From contig CAJOFD010000013.1 in the NCBI GenBank assembly GCA_905233585.1, forward strand, positions 3,840 to 50,266: 46,427 bases of DNA. Reading direction: 5' to 3'. A program made the position numbers and the translations under genes. This stretch comes from an uncultured Bacteroidales bacterium (GTDB lineage Bacteria > Bacteroidota > Bacteroidia > Bacteroidales > WCHB1-69). The notes under the pieces are model-generated. The model worked only from the letters and a program-made list of their open reading frames with translations, searched no databases and had not been told where the DNA came from. Below, in pieces: positions 33,525 through 42,182 of the stretch (positions within the stretch are counted from its first letter, which is position 1; each line of letters opens with the position of its first letter).

Positions 33525-34244
33525 ATGAATATTGCTATTGTCGGTTATGGAAAAATGGGTGAACAAATCGAAATTGTAGCCAATGAAAACCAAGATAAAA
33601 TCGTTGCATATATAGACGATGCCAACGACTGGGAAAAATATGCCGACAAAATAAAAACGGCAGATGTAGCCATTGAGTTTTCCACACCGCAAAGTGTCAT
33701 AGACAACATTTATCGTTGTTTCGAGTTGGATATTCCGATTATTGTCGGTACAACAGGTTGGTACAATGAAATAGAAACGATAAAAAACAAATGTTTGACA
33801 GACAATCATAGTTTATTGTATGCTTCCAATTTCAGTTTGGGTGTCAATCTGTTTTTTGCCCTCAATAGATATTTGGCTAACTTGATGAAAAATCAAGATA
33901 CTTACGATGCTAGCATTGAAGAAATTCACCATATCAATAAAAAAGATACCCCAAGTGGCACTGCCATTACTCTTGCCAATGATATTATCAAAACAATAGA
34001 CAACAAAAAATCATGGATAAACGAAATAAATGACAATAGCAGCGAATTGTCTATCAAATCAGAACGTCAAAGCAACAACGTTGGCACTCATATCGTTTCC
34101 TATACTTCAGAATGGGACACTATAGAAATAAAACATACCGCCCTAAACCGAAAAAGTTTTGCTATAGGTGCAGTAAAATCTGCACACTGGTTGATGGGCA
34201 AAAAAGGATTTTTTAATATTAACGACATGCTTAATCTCAAATAA
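33525..34244 (+). CDS. dapB: 4-hydroxy-tetrahydrodipicolinate reductase
   Basis: The enzyme reduces dihydrodipicolinate in the lysine/diaminopimelate pathway that feeds peptidoglycan. The N-terminal nucleotide-binding motif is GYGKMG (residues 7-12). GTTGWY and the ASNFSLGVN block follow, and the catalytic/substrate motif HHINKKDTPSGTA starts at His135, with Lys139 in the expected place. At 239 residues it is the short Bacteroidota form. It overlaps no neighbour; lepB starts 3 bases after it. Confidence 0.95.
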   Translation: MNIAIVGYGKMGEQIEIVANENQDKIVAYIDDANDWEKYADKIKTADVAIEFSTPQSVIDNIYRCFELDIPIIVGTTGWYNEIETIKNKCLTDNHSLLYASNFSLGVNLFFALNRYLANLMKNQDTYDASIEEIHHINKKDTPSGTAITLANDIIKTIDNKKSWINEINDNSSELSIKSERQSNNVGTHIVSYTSEWDTIEIKHTALNRKSFAIGAVKSAHWLMGKKGFFNINDMLNLK

Positions 34245-34247
34245 ATT

Positions 34248-35948
34248 ATGACCTTTTCCATTACCTTTCTTTTCATATTTTGTTTAGCCTACTATATCGG
34301 TACTTTTGCAGGCTTATGGGGTGTATTCAAAAAAGCAGGACAAAAACCATGGTTGGCACTCATTCCGCTTTACCATTATTATATATGGTTAAAAGTGATA
34401 GAAAGACCGCTTTGGTGGTTAATTTTTTTCGCCATTCCTTATCTTAACGTGTTTATGTTCATGTTGGCAATATGGAAAACATACCGGCTATTTGACAAAA
34501 CAAGATATATCGAACTTGTTCCAATGACCATGTTCCCTTTTGTTGGAATGATATATGTAGGATTTTCTCCAAAAGAAACATTCTACACAAGGCAATCTGT
34601 TCCTAAAAAAGAACTTGGTTTTTGGCATTCCAAACCTTTGAGCAAAACCAACAAATCAAAAACCACAGAAGAAGGCTTTGTAAAAACCAAAACCAGAAGT
34701 TGGACAGATGCCCTTATCTACGCTGTTGTAGCTGCCTATATTATCAGAACATTCCTTTTTGAATTTTACAAAATACCAACCTCATCAATGGAATCAACCT
34801 TAATGGTTGGAGATTTTTTGATGGTTAGCAAAACAGCATACGGTCCCAAAATACCACAAACTCCTATTGCTGTCCCCTTTGTGCATAATATTCTACCTTT
34901 TACAAAAGGCACAAAATCTTATATTGAATCAATACAATTTCCCTATTACAGATTTCCCAAACGTACTGATATAAAACGTTATGATGCTGTAGTATTTAAC
35001 TATCCTGACGGTGATACAGTCGCATTGGAACGCAGCAACGAAAGTTATTATGCTATTCTAAGAGCCATAAAAAAAGCATTTCAAAATCCACAAAAATATG
35101 CTTCTCAATATTATTTTTTCAATGGAAATTGGCACCAATATACCGAATTGCTCCAAAAATACGGCATAGGATACTATAATGGCAAAGAATATGATGTTAT
35201 AAACAAAGAATATCATGTTATCTATCGACCAATAGACAAAAGAGACAACTATATCAAACGTTGTGTCGGAATGCCCGGCGACAAACTGAAAATTATAAAC
35301 GGCGTTTTATTCATCAATGGAGAAAAAGCCTACTTGCCGGAAAAATCCCAACTGATGTATAATGTTGTTACCAATGGATTGGATATTGGAGAAGAAAATC
35401 GCAAAAAACTCAACATCAACGAAGAAGACCACTATCAAATCGGAGCCAACGAATTTATTTACCATTTGTTTCCCGAACAAGTCGCAACAATCAAAAACTA
35501 TCCCAACGTAATTTCCATAATACCAATGATTGCCGCTGACAGCATTTGGGAAGAAGATATTTTTCCTCAAAATAGTCGATACCCTTGGAACAAAGACAAT
35601 TTTGGCGAAATTACCATTCCCAAAGCAGGTGAAAGCGTAACCATTAACGATTCTACTATCTGCTTATATGCAAGGATTATCAAAAATTATGAAGGGAATA
35701 AACTGGAAATCAAAAACGGAAAAATACTTATCAATGACAAAGAATGTCAATCTTATACTTTTCAGATGAATTATTATTGGATGATGGGGGACAACAGACA
35801 CAACTCTTTAGACTCTCGTTATTGGGGCTTTGTTCCAGAAAATCATATTGTTGGAAAAGCAAGTTTTGTCTGGTTAAGTTTGGATAAATTCAAAAATTGG
35901 GGAGAAGGCAAAATCCGTTGGAAAAGAATGTTCAAAAAAATTAAATAA
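34248..35948 (+). CDS. lepB: Signal peptidase I with N-terminal DUF5684-like membrane region
   Basis: The enzyme removes signal peptides from exported proteins at the outer face of the inner membrane. Residues 1-110 form a separate membrane module (GVFKKAGQKPWLALIPLYHYY) of the DUF5684 type. A second membrane anchor (about 155-172) leads into the catalytic domain: nucleophile Ser180 in PTSSMESTL and general base Lys337 in YIKRCVGMPGD. GDNRHNSLDSRYWGFV is the final signature box. A 150-residue insertion separates the Ser and Lys boxes and another separates Lys and the final box, which accounts for the 566-residue length typical of the phylum. It is last in the parA operon core. Confidence 0.94.
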   Translation: MTFSITFLFIFCLAYYIGTFAGLWGVFKKAGQKPWLALIPLYHYYIWLKVIERPLWWLIFFAIPYLNVFMFMLAIWKTYRLFDKTRYIELVPMTMFPFVGMIYVGFSPKETFYTRQSVPKKELGFWHSKPLSKTNKSKTTEEGFVKTKTRSWTDALIYAVVAAYIIRTFLFEFYKIPTSSMESTLMVGDFLMVSKTAYGPKIPQTPIAVPFVHNILPFTKGTKSYIESIQFPYYRFPKRTDIKRYDAVVFNYPDGDTVALERSNESYYAILRAIKKAFQNPQKYASQYYFFNGNWHQYTELLQKYGIGYYNGKEYDVINKEYHVIYRPIDKRDNYIKRCVGMPGDKLKIINGVLFINGEKAYLPEKSQLMYNVVTNGLDIGEENRKKLNINEEDHYQIGANEFIYHLFPEQVATIKNYPNVISIIPMIAADSIWEEDIFPQNSRYPWNKDNFGEITIPKAGESVTINDSTICLYARIIKNYEGNKLEIKNGKILINDKECQSYTFQMNYYWMMGDNRHNSLDSRYWGFVPENHIVGKASFVWLSLDKFKNWGEGKIRWKRMFKKIK

Positions 35949-35961
35949 AATTAAATAAAAT

Positions 35962-36663
35962 ATGAAAACATTAAAAATTATTTGCTGTATTCTTTGTTTG
36001 TTGTTCGCAGGCAACAACATATCTTTGGCTCAGAAAAAGCACAAGCCTTTTTCTGGTGAAATTACCTACAAACTATCTTACAAAAATTTATCTGAAGAAA
36101 TGAGAACCCTTCAATCTATTCTGCCTTCGGATATAAATATATATGTAAAGGATAGTACAATATTGATGAATATTTCTGTTTTTGACCAATCCATCAAAAT
36201 CATCAAAAACACCAATGACGATAAAGTTGTCCTTCTTTTCAATATGGCAGGAATGACCATGGCAACAGAAATATCACCTAACGATTCAATTGCTTTATTC
36301 AATAAATTCAAAACAATGTCCGGACAAACTGGAGACACTTCCGTTATTCTCAAAGAAAACTCAAAAACAAAAAAAATCTGCGGATACACTTGCCAAGGCT
36401 ATGATATATATAAATTAGACACTAATGGCAAAGAACAATTATACGCCACCCAATTTACATGCCCCAACTTTCTGCCTTGGTTTTACAATGGTCTTGTGTT
36501 TTATATTGAAACTATCGGCAAAGACCAACAAGCAATGTCTTTTACTGCAGAAATAACCAAAATAACATCTAAAAAACTTTCTGACGACATTTTTGCCGTT
36601 CCGCAAAATGCCATACGCATGAATCTTGAAGATTTATTAAATAGTTTTATGGGAAACGAATAA
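35962..36663 (+). CDS. Exported DUF4412-like protein, first of a tandem pair
   Basis: A signal peptide ends near SLAQ (residue 24). The mature part starts KKHKPFSGEITYKLSY and contains a TKKICGYTCQGYDIYK motif with two cysteines, which resembles the DUF4412/GLPGLI-type periplasmic proteins of Bacteroidota. Function is unknown. The next gene, 36709-37410, has the same length, a similar start to the mature part (KKSFAGTVTFKISY) and the same ICGYVCTGYKI motif, so the two arose by tandem duplication. It follows lepB by 13 bases and may be the last gene of that operon. Confidence 0.75.
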   Translation: MKTLKIICCILCLLFAGNNISLAQKKHKPFSGEITYKLSYKNLSEEMRTLQSILPSDINIYVKDSTILMNISVFDQSIKIIKNTNDDKVVLLFNMAGMTMATEISPNDSIALFNKFKTMSGQTGDTSVILKENSKTKKICGYTCQGYDIYKLDTNGKEQLYATQFTCPNFLPWFYNGLVFYIETIGKDQQAMSFTAEITKITSKKLSDDIFAVPQNAIRMNLEDLLNSFMGNE

Positions 36664-36670
36664 AAAATAG

Positions 36671-36678
36671 TAACTTTG
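36671..36678 (+). promoter_or_regulatory. -7 element TAACTTTG for the second DUF4412-like gene
   Basis: This exact TAnnTTTG match lies 30 bases before the ATG at 36709, so the second paralogue can be transcribed on its own. Confidence 0.6.
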
Positions 36679-36708
36679 CAACATTTAATTAATTAATATT
36701 TTATTCAA

Positions 36709-37410
36709 ATGAAAAAGATAATTATTGCACTATTGATTTGTAGCAGTTTTTTGACAATCAACACAATTTCAGCTCAGAAAAAGGGAAAGAAATCTTTTGC
36801 AGGTACCGTTACCTTCAAAATAAGTTATGAGGGAGATATAGACCCTCAAAAAATAGCACAACTCCCTACCAAACAAACAACTTCTGTTTTTGAAAACAAT
36901 ACAAGAAGCGTTTTTCCTGGTATTCCCCGATATATTATTTCACTTGGAGATTCTTGTAAACAAATTATCCTATTTGATATTCCGGGGTCTCAAATTGCAG
37001 TTATTTCCAATAAAGAGGAGGTACTTGAAAGTATTGGAAATTTGAATTATACTTATGAAAAAACAGGCGACACAAAAACAATTTGCGGTTATGTTTGCAC
37101 AGGATATAAAATAACCATTACCGACAAAGAAGAGGAAGATTCTGAAGAACAAACCGTTATAACCTACACCACGACTGAAATCGGTCTCAATAATGCCATA
37201 AACAGCACAAGCACACCCGGTTTGGAAGGCTTCCCTTTATATAGTCAACTAAACGCGAATGGAATTATTCAGACAATAGAAGCAACCGAAATAAAAAAAT
37301 CCAAAGTTTCTATAGTTGATTTCATGATACCTACGTCTTATAAAACAATGACGATGAGTCAATTAAGAGAATTACAACAACAAGGTAGCGATGATGAAGA
37401 TGATTTTTAA
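36709..37410 (+). CDS. Exported DUF4412-like protein, second of a tandem pair
   Basis: The signal peptide ends near ISAQ (residue 22). The mature part begins KKSFAGTVTFKISYEGD and holds ICGYVCTGYKITI near residues 125-137, matching the two-cysteine motif of its upstream neighbour. A highly acidic stretch follows (KEEEDSEEQ), and the C-terminus is also acidic (GSDDEDDF), unlike the paralogue. Function is unknown; the pair may have diverged to different partners. It has its own promoter at 36671 and a terminator at 37442-37473. Confidence 0.75.
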   Translation: MKKIIIALLICSSFLTINTISAQKKGKKSFAGTVTFKISYEGDIDPQKIAQLPTKQTTSVFENNTRSVFPGIPRYIISLGDSCKQIILFDIPGSQIAVISNKEEVLESIGNLNYTYEKTGDTKTICGYVCTGYKITITDKEEEDSEEQTVITYTTTEIGLNNAINSTSTPGLEGFPLYSQLNANGIIQTIEATEIKKSKVSIVDFMIPTSYKTMTMSQLRELQQQGSDDEDDF

Positions 37411-37441
37411 TCAAAAATAGCATTTAGAATACAAAAAAAAC

Positions 37442-37473
37442 AAAAAGACACCCGCCCAAGCAGGTGTCTTTTT
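37442..37473 (+). terminator. Rho-independent terminator
   Basis: AAAAAGACACC pairs with GGTGTCTTTTT (11 bp) around a 10-base loop, 31 bases after the stop of the second DUF4412-like gene and 17 bases before tatD. Confidence 0.85.
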
Positions 37474-37490
37474 AACTAAAAACACTTGTA

Positions 37491-38258
37491 ATGGAATTTA
37501 TTGATACTCATACTCATATTTATGTTTCAGAATTTGAACAAGATATAGATATTGTTATTCAAGAATGTCTCAATAACAATGTTAACCATCTATTATTGCC
37601 CAATATCAATATGGAATCCATTTCGCCTATGCTTACTGTTTGTGCCAAATATGCTCAAATTTGTTATCCCATGTTAGGATTACACCCTTGTGATGTCAAT
37701 GCAGACTACAAAAATACACTCAAAAATATGTTTGCCCTATTTGAGCAATATCCTTTTATTGCCATAGGAGAAATAGGTATTGATTTATATTGGGACAAAA
37801 CATTTATTGAAGAACAAAAAGACGCCTTACGTTGGCAAATTGATTTTGCCATAGAAAAAGACCTTCCTATTATTATTCACAAACGACAATCCTATTATGA
37901 AGTGATGTCCGTACTTGATGAATTTTCCAACTGCAAACTTCGTGGTATTTTTCACTGCTATTCAGGTTCGGTAGAACATGCACAAGCCCTCATTGATAAA
38001 GGTTTTTTGCTTGGCATAGGTGGAACGGTTACCTACAAAAGTGCCAAATTAGATGAAATCCTACCTCATATAGATTTACAACATATTGTATTGGAAACAG
38101 ATTCTCCCTATCTTCCCCCCGTTCCCTATAGAGGACAACGCAACAAAAGCAGTTATATTCCGCTCATTGCCCAACGCATTGCCGAAATAAAACAAACAAC
38201 CATAGAACAAGTGGCAGAAATAACCACAAACAATGCCAAACAATTGTTTAAAATTTAA
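37491..38258 (+). CDS. tatD: TatD family metal-dependent hydrolase
   Basis: TatD-type enzymes are metal-dependent nucleases of the amidohydrolase fold (TIM barrel). The N-terminal DTHTHIY gives the first metal ligands, GEIGIDLYWDK provides the conserved glutamate, and HKRQSYYE, FHCYSGSVEHA and ETDSPYLPPVPYRGQRN are the later signature boxes. At 255 residues it is standard length. The start codon lies right after a terminator, and no TAnnTTTG is seen, so the promoter is unclear. Confidence 0.9.
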   Translation: MEFIDTHTHIYVSEFEQDIDIVIQECLNNNVNHLLLPNINMESISPMLTVCAKYAQICYPMLGLHPCDVNADYKNTLKNMFALFEQYPFIAIGEIGIDLYWDKTFIEEQKDALRWQIDFAIEKDLPIIIHKRQSYYEVMSVLDEFSNCKLRGIFHCYSGSVEHAQALIDKGFLLGIGGTVTYKSAKLDEILPHIDLQHIVLETDSPYLPPVPYRGQRNKSSYIPLIAQRIAEIKQTTIEQVAEITTNNAKQLFKI

Positions 38259-38459
38259 GTTCCAAGAAGACAATTCTCAAATAAAAATATCGGTTTTTAT
38301 CATAAAACACTGAAAACACAATCATAAAAATAAACTGCAATTTTGGAGAATGGAGCAATTCAAAAAACACGTGAACAACTATAAATCAAATACATAAATT
38401 GTGGATTATTTGTTAATTAATTCTTGGAAAAAAGTTTAAAAAGATATTATTTTTTTTAG

Positions 38460-38467
38460 TAATTTAG
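38460..38467 (+). promoter_or_regulatory. Near-match -7 element TAATTTAG before tRNA-Ser
   Basis: It matches seven of eight positions of TAnnTTTG and lies 23 bases before the tRNA. The 200 bases between tatD and this point contain only a weak 7-bp hairpin at 38281-38300. Confidence 0.4.
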
Positions 38468-38490
38468 CAACTTGAAAAATAGAAGTCCAA

Positions 38491-38579
38491 GGAGAGGTGT
38501 CCGAGTTGGCCGAAGGAGCACGCCTGGAAAGTGTGTAAGCGACAAAATCGCTTCCAGGGTTCGAATCCCTGTCTCTCCG
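38491..38579 (+). tRNA. serT(GGA): tRNA-Ser, anticodon GGA
   Basis: The cloverleaf is complete. The acceptor GGAGAGG pairs with TCTCTCC (one G-U pair). The anticodon stem CACGC/GTGTG holds the loop CTGGAAA, giving anticodon GGA for UCC and UCU. The long variable arm AAGCGA-CAAAA-TCGCTT is typical of serine tRNAs, and the T arm is AGGG-TTCGAAT-CCCT. The discriminator is G and the CCA end is not encoded (the sequence continues CAA). Confidence 0.97.
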
Positions 38580-38629
38580 CAAAATTTTAAAATTTAAGTA
38601 AAAATAGTATTAACAACAAAAATTGTAGT

Positions 38630-39442
38630 ATGAAAAAATTAGTTGCATGTTTGGCATTTGCTGGACTTTTTATCTTTGGAACAAACAACGTAGTTATGGC
38701 TCAAGAAGCCACAGAACCACAAGCGTCTGAACAAACAGAAAACGAAGCAACCGTTACGGAACAACCTGTTGCTGCCGCAGCCCCTGTTGTAGAAGAAGAA
38801 GTCGTTGTTGAAAAACCTTTCAATCAAGTGTTGAAAGACAAATTCATTGAAGGTGGTGTAGGATTTATGACTCCTATTTTGTTAGCACTTATTTTGGGTT
38901 TGGCATTAGTTATCGAAAGAACCATTTATTTGAATTTGGCTACAACCGACACTAAAAAATTACTTGCTGGTATTGAAGAAGCATTGAAAAATGGTAATGT
39001 AGAAAAAGCCAAAGAAATTTGTCGCAACACAAGAGGTCCTGTTGCAAGTGTATTCTATCAAGGTTTGGACCGCTATGACGAAGGTAATGAAAGTATAGAA
39101 AAAGCTGTTGTTTCTTATGGTGGTGTTCAAACCGCTCGTTTGGAATCTAACATGTCTTGGATAGCATTCTTTATCGCAGTGGCTCCATCTTTGGGATTCT
39201 TGGGTACAGTTGTTGGTATGGTTCAAGCATTTGACGATATTGAAAAAGCAGGGGATATTTCTCCAACCATTGTTGCCGGCGGTATGAAAGTGGCTTTGAT
39301 TACAACCGTAACTGGTTTGATAGTTGCAATTATCCTTCAAGTGTTCTACTCTTATTTGGTTTCTAAAATAGATAGTTTGGTTACTTCTATGGAAGATGCA
39401 ACCATCAGTTACATGGACATCTTGGTAAAATACAGAAAGTAA
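38630..39442 (+). CDS. exbB: MotA/TolQ/ExbB proton channel family protein
   Basis: This is the ion-channel subunit of an inner-membrane energy-transducing complex (ExbB-ExbD-TonB or TolQ-TolR type) that couples the proton gradient to outer-membrane transport. The first 24 residues are a signal-like segment ending VMAQ, followed by an unusual acidic, Ala/Val-rich linker (about residues 25-62). Three membrane segments follow; WIAFFIAVAPSLGFLGTVVGMVQAF is the family signature between TM2 and TM3. At 270 residues it is longer than enteric ExbB because of the N-terminal extension. The same-operon TM protein and two ExbD proteins lie downstream. Confidence 0.9.
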   Translation: MKKLVACLAFAGLFIFGTNNVVMAQEATEPQASEQTENEATVTEQPVAAAAPVVEEEVVVEKPFNQVLKDKFIEGGVGFMTPILLALILGLALVIERTIYLNLATTDTKKLLAGIEEALKNGNVEKAKEICRNTRGPVASVFYQGLDRYDEGNESIEKAVVSYGGVQTARLESNMSWIAFFIAVAPSLGFLGTVVGMVQAFDDIEKAGDISPTIVAGGMKVALITTVTGLIVAIILQVFYSYLVSKIDSLVTSMEDATISYMDILVKYRK

Positions 39443-39477
39443 AATCATTAATTGTCTAAACTAAAAGTATAACGACA

Positions 39478-39960
39478 ATGGAAAAATTAATTAGAAAAAT
39501 CGGAAACATATATGTCATTGCGATAGCAGTCATCGCAATAGTATTTGCTTTCCTTGCAGTTTTCAATATCAACGGAGCAGGTTCCGTTGCTGAATTGCAA
39601 GCAGCAGGCAATACCACCGCAGTGACCGCTCTCAATGTCATGTATTCTTTATTGGTATATGCCCTCATTGGGGTATCTTTGTTACTTATCATTGCTTTCT
39701 TAATTATGCAAGTAGCATCAAACAAAAAACAAGCTATTAGTACATTAATATTATTAGGTATTTGTGCTGTTGTTGTGCTTGTCGCCTATTTGTTGGCTCC
39801 AAAAGAAATAACAGAAATGGACGAAGTTGCTTTAAGAGTCGGCATTTCAAACGGATTATTTGTTTGGGTAAGTACATTAATGAATATTATATGGATTGTC
39901 TTTATTGGTGTTATCGCAGCAATAATAGGCTCTTTAGTTTATGTTAAAATTAGAAAATAA
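39478..39960 (+). CDS. Small four-helix membrane protein in the exb operon
   Basis: This 160-residue protein has four hydrophobic segments (about residues 12-30, 55-78, 86-105 and 122-155) and no recognised domain. Its placement between exbB (35-base gap) and the first exbD (8-base gap) suggests a role with the proton channel complex. I recall similar small membrane proteins at this place in other Bacteroidales, but cannot name a family. Confidence 0.7.
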   Translation: MEKLIRKIGNIYVIAIAVIAIVFAFLAVFNINGAGSVAELQAAGNTTAVTALNVMYSLLVYALIGVSLLLIIAFLIMQVASNKKQAISTLILLGICAVVVLVAYLLAPKEITEMDEVALRVGISNGLFVWVSTLMNIIWIVFIGVIAAIIGSLVYVKIRK

Positions 39961-39968
39961 ATAGAATT

Positions 39969-40550
39969 ATGGCAAAAAAGAGCACACCTGGTCTTAATAC
40001 AGGTTCTATGGCAGATATTTCCTTCTTGCTGTTGACATTCTTTTTGCTTACCTCTTCTATTAACACAGACCAAGGTATTCAGCGAAGATTGCCACCAGCA
40101 TTGACAGGAGATGAAAAGCCCCCAGAAATCAACAAACGTAACGTAATGAAGATTTTGGTGAATATGTATGACCAACTTTTGGTAAATGACGAACCAATGG
40201 ATGATGTTCGCCAACTAAAAGCACGTACTATAGAATTTATCACCAACCCATCAAACAATCCTCACATGTCTGAAATAAAACTCAAATTTATTGAGGAACT
40301 TGGGGCAGAAGCACCTGTTTCGAGTGGCGTTATTTCTCTACAAAGCGATAGGGGAACATCTTACAAAGCATATATTGCCGTTCAAGATCAACTTACTGCT
40401 GCGTTTAACGAAATTCGTGACTCTTATTCTCAACAACAATTCGGCAAAACTTTTGATAACTTGACAGAAGGACAACGTGAAATTGTAAAAAAAGTCGTTC
40501 CTGTTAGTATTTCAGAAGCAGAACCATCTAATTATGGAGGGAAAAAATAA
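39969..40550 (+). CDS. exbD: ExbD/TolR family protein, first copy
   Basis: ExbD forms the partner subunit of the ExbB channel. The N-terminus (KKSTPGLNTGSMADISFLLLTFFLLTSS) has the ExbD signature, with the conserved Asp16 at the start of the single membrane segment that takes part in proton flow. A periplasmic domain of about 150 residues follows. At 193 residues it is longer than enteric ExbD (about 140). It overlaps the second exbD by one base. Confidence 0.9.
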   Translation: MAKKSTPGLNTGSMADISFLLLTFFLLTSSINTDQGIQRRLPPALTGDEKPPEINKRNVMKILVNMYDQLLVNDEPMDDVRQLKARTIEFITNPSNNPHMSEIKLKFIEELGAEAPVSSGVISLQSDRGTSYKAYIAVQDQLTAAFNEIRDSYSQQQFGKTFDNLTEGQREIVKKVVPVSISEAEPSNYGGKK

Positions 40551-41023
40551 TGGCAAGATTTAGAAAAGAAGGGAAAAAAGGTGTTCCAGATTTGAACATG
40601 GGTTCTATGTCTGATATCATCTTCATGTTCTTATTCTTCTTTATGGTTATCACAACCATGAGAGAATCCCAATTGTTTGTTAGAACAAAAGTGCCTCAGG
40701 CAACAGAAGTTCAAAAATTGGAGAAAAAATCTTTGATTGCAAATATCAATATCGGTCAACCCAACACACGTGAATTGATTGCTAAATATGGTCCTGAACC
40801 TCGTATTCAATTGAATGACCAATTGGGCGATGTACGTGATATTATTCAATTTGTAGAAATTGAAAAGAAATCCCGTAATGAAGCAGACCGTACACAAATG
40901 ACATGGTCGCTCCGCGTGGACGAAGCCGTAAAAATGGGGATTGTTACCGATGTTAAACAAGAACTTCGTAAAGCAAGTGCCTTCAAAGTAAATTACTCTA
41001 CTTCCAAAGGCATAAAAAAATAA
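40550..41023 (+). CDS. exbD: ExbD/TolR family protein, second copy
   Basis: The N-terminus KKGVPDLNMGSMSDIIFMFLFFFMVITTM is the ExbD signature, with Asp20 at the start of the membrane segment. The 157-residue protein has a shorter periplasmic domain than its neighbour. Its ATG shares one base with the stop of the first exbD (TAATG), implying translational coupling. Two different ExbD proteins in one operon suggest a heteromeric complex, as seen in other Bacteroidota. A strong terminator follows at 41044. Confidence 0.9.
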   Translation: MARFRKEGKKGVPDLNMGSMSDIIFMFLFFFMVITTMRESQLFVRTKVPQATEVQKLEKKSLIANINIGQPNTRELIAKYGPEPRIQLNDQLGDVRDIIQFVEIEKKSRNEADRTQMTWSLRVDEAVKMGIVTDVKQELRKASAFKVNYSTSKGIKK

Positions 41024-41043
41024 TATTGTATTTTATGTAGTAA

Positions 41044-41075
41044 AAAAAAGGTTGGGAATATTCCCAACCTTTTTT
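41044..41075 (+). terminator. Perfectly palindromic terminator after exbD
   Basis: A6-GGTTGGGAAT is followed directly by its exact complement ending in T6, a 32-base perfect palindrome. In RNA it would form a long stem with a minimal loop and a U-run. It lies 20 bases after the second exbD and may work in both directions. Confidence 0.9.
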
Positions 41076-41090
41076 AGTAATTTTTTTGAA

Positions 41091-41666
41091 ATGAAAACAA
41101 TTTTTAAAACGGGGAATATGATATATCCTCTCCCCGCGGTATTAGTATCTTGTGGAAATAAAGAACAAGGATACAATATTTTAACTATCGCTTGGACAGG
41201 TACAATATGCTCATCTCCTGCCATGTGTTATATTTCCGTTCGTCCGGAAAGGTTCTCTCATCATATCATTAAAGAAAACGGGGATTTTTTCATCAATCTT
41301 ACCAACCAACAATTGGCTTTTGCTACCGATTGGTGCGGTGTAAAATCAGGAAAAGAAGTAGATAAATTCAAATATCTGAACCTCACCCCAATGCATTGTC
41401 CTGAAATAAATGCTCCCTATATCAAAGAATCTCCATTAAGCATTGCATGCAAAGTAAAAGAAATTATACCTTTAGGGTCCCACGATATGTTTATCGCTGA
41501 CGTGGTAACCATATTGGCCGACAATATGTTCATTTCACCACAAAGCGGCAGTTTCAATTTAGAACAGGCCAACCTTATATCTTATTGTCATGGAAAATAT
41601 TATACCATGGGCAAAGCTATCGGCAAATTCGGGTGGAGTGTGGAAAAGAAAAAACGCAGAAAATAA
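41091..41666 (+). CDS. Flavin reductase-like, FMN-binding split-barrel protein
   Basis: The protein binds FMN and probably reduces a flavin or acts as a flavoprotein reductase. The split-barrel signature is seen in PAVLVSC, NILTIAWTGTICSSPAMCYISVRP and FFINLTNQQLAFATDWCG. From ATG 41091 it is 191 residues. The frame is open back to a TTG inside the exbD terminator, which argues for ATG 41091 (MKTIFKTGNMIYPLP). The gene lies alone, converging on aroK with an 18-base gap. Confidence 0.87.
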   Translation: MKTIFKTGNMIYPLPAVLVSCGNKEQGYNILTIAWTGTICSSPAMCYISVRPERFSHHIIKENGDFFINLTNQQLAFATDWCGVKSGKEVDKFKYLNLTPMHCPEINAPYIKESPLSIACKVKEIIPLGSHDMFIADVVTILADNMFISPQSGSFNLEQANLISYCHGKYYTMGKAIGKFGWSVEKKKRRK

Positions 41667-41684
41667 TTATTTTTGTTTATCCTC

Positions 41685-42182
41685 CTATAAAATTTCTTTT
41701 ATCAGTTCTACCAATTTATCTGTATTGACATTCAGTACAGCAATCTCCAACGTTGCCTGTTTATAAAACATTTCTCTTGCCGACAATGTTTGTTGTACAT
41801 ATTGCAAAATATTATCTGTATTTACCAAAGGCCTTGGTTTGCGACTGTTTTTCAATCTGTCTGCCAGCACTTTTGCGGGTAAAGACAAATATATCGCCAC
41901 GCCATTTTGTTTGATATACTGCATATTATCTCCAAAGCAAGGTGTACCGCCTCCAGTAGCAACAAGTACATTGTTCATTGTTGCAGTTTCGTGCAACAAG
42001 ATTGTTTCTATTTTTCGGAAAGCCTCCTCACCTTTTTGGGCAAAAAAAAACGAAATAGGTCCGTATCGCTGCTCAAACAAAGTATCCAAATCCACAAAAC
42101 GATAACTTAATTTGGCAGCGATAGTTTTCCCCAATGAGGATTTGCCACAACCGGCAAATCCAACTAAATAAATGTTTTTCAT
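41685..42182 (-). CDS. aroK: Shikimate kinase
   Basis: The enzyme phosphorylates shikimate in aromatic amino acid synthesis. The Walker A motif GFAGCGKSS is at residues 8-16, the shikimate-binding segment FVDLDTLFEQ follows, and VATGGGTP is the adenine/shikimate loop. The lid region holds RLKNSRKPRPLV. At 165 residues it is normal. It starts directly at the stop of the DegT gene, so translation may be coupled. It is the last gene of the pyrC-DUF4296-DegT-aroK run. Confidence 0.93.
   Translation of the reverse strand: MKNIYLVGFAGCGKSSLGKTIAAKLSYRFVDLDTLFEQRYGPISFFFAQKGEEAFRKIETILLHETATMNNVLVATGGGTPCFGDNMQYIKQNGVAIYLSLPAKVLADRLKNSRKPRPLVNTDNILQYVQQTLSAREMFYKQATLEIAVLNVNTDKLVELIKEIL

Noticed and set aside
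38366..38376. CACGTG-containing site as a parS
   Set aside because: The left half lacks GTTT and the right half reads GTGAACA, so it does not match the GTTTCACGTGAAAC consensus.
41052..41090. Upstream TTG start for the flavin reductase-like gene
   Set aside because: The codons would be encoded by the terminator palindrome of the exbD operon; ATG 41091 matches the family.
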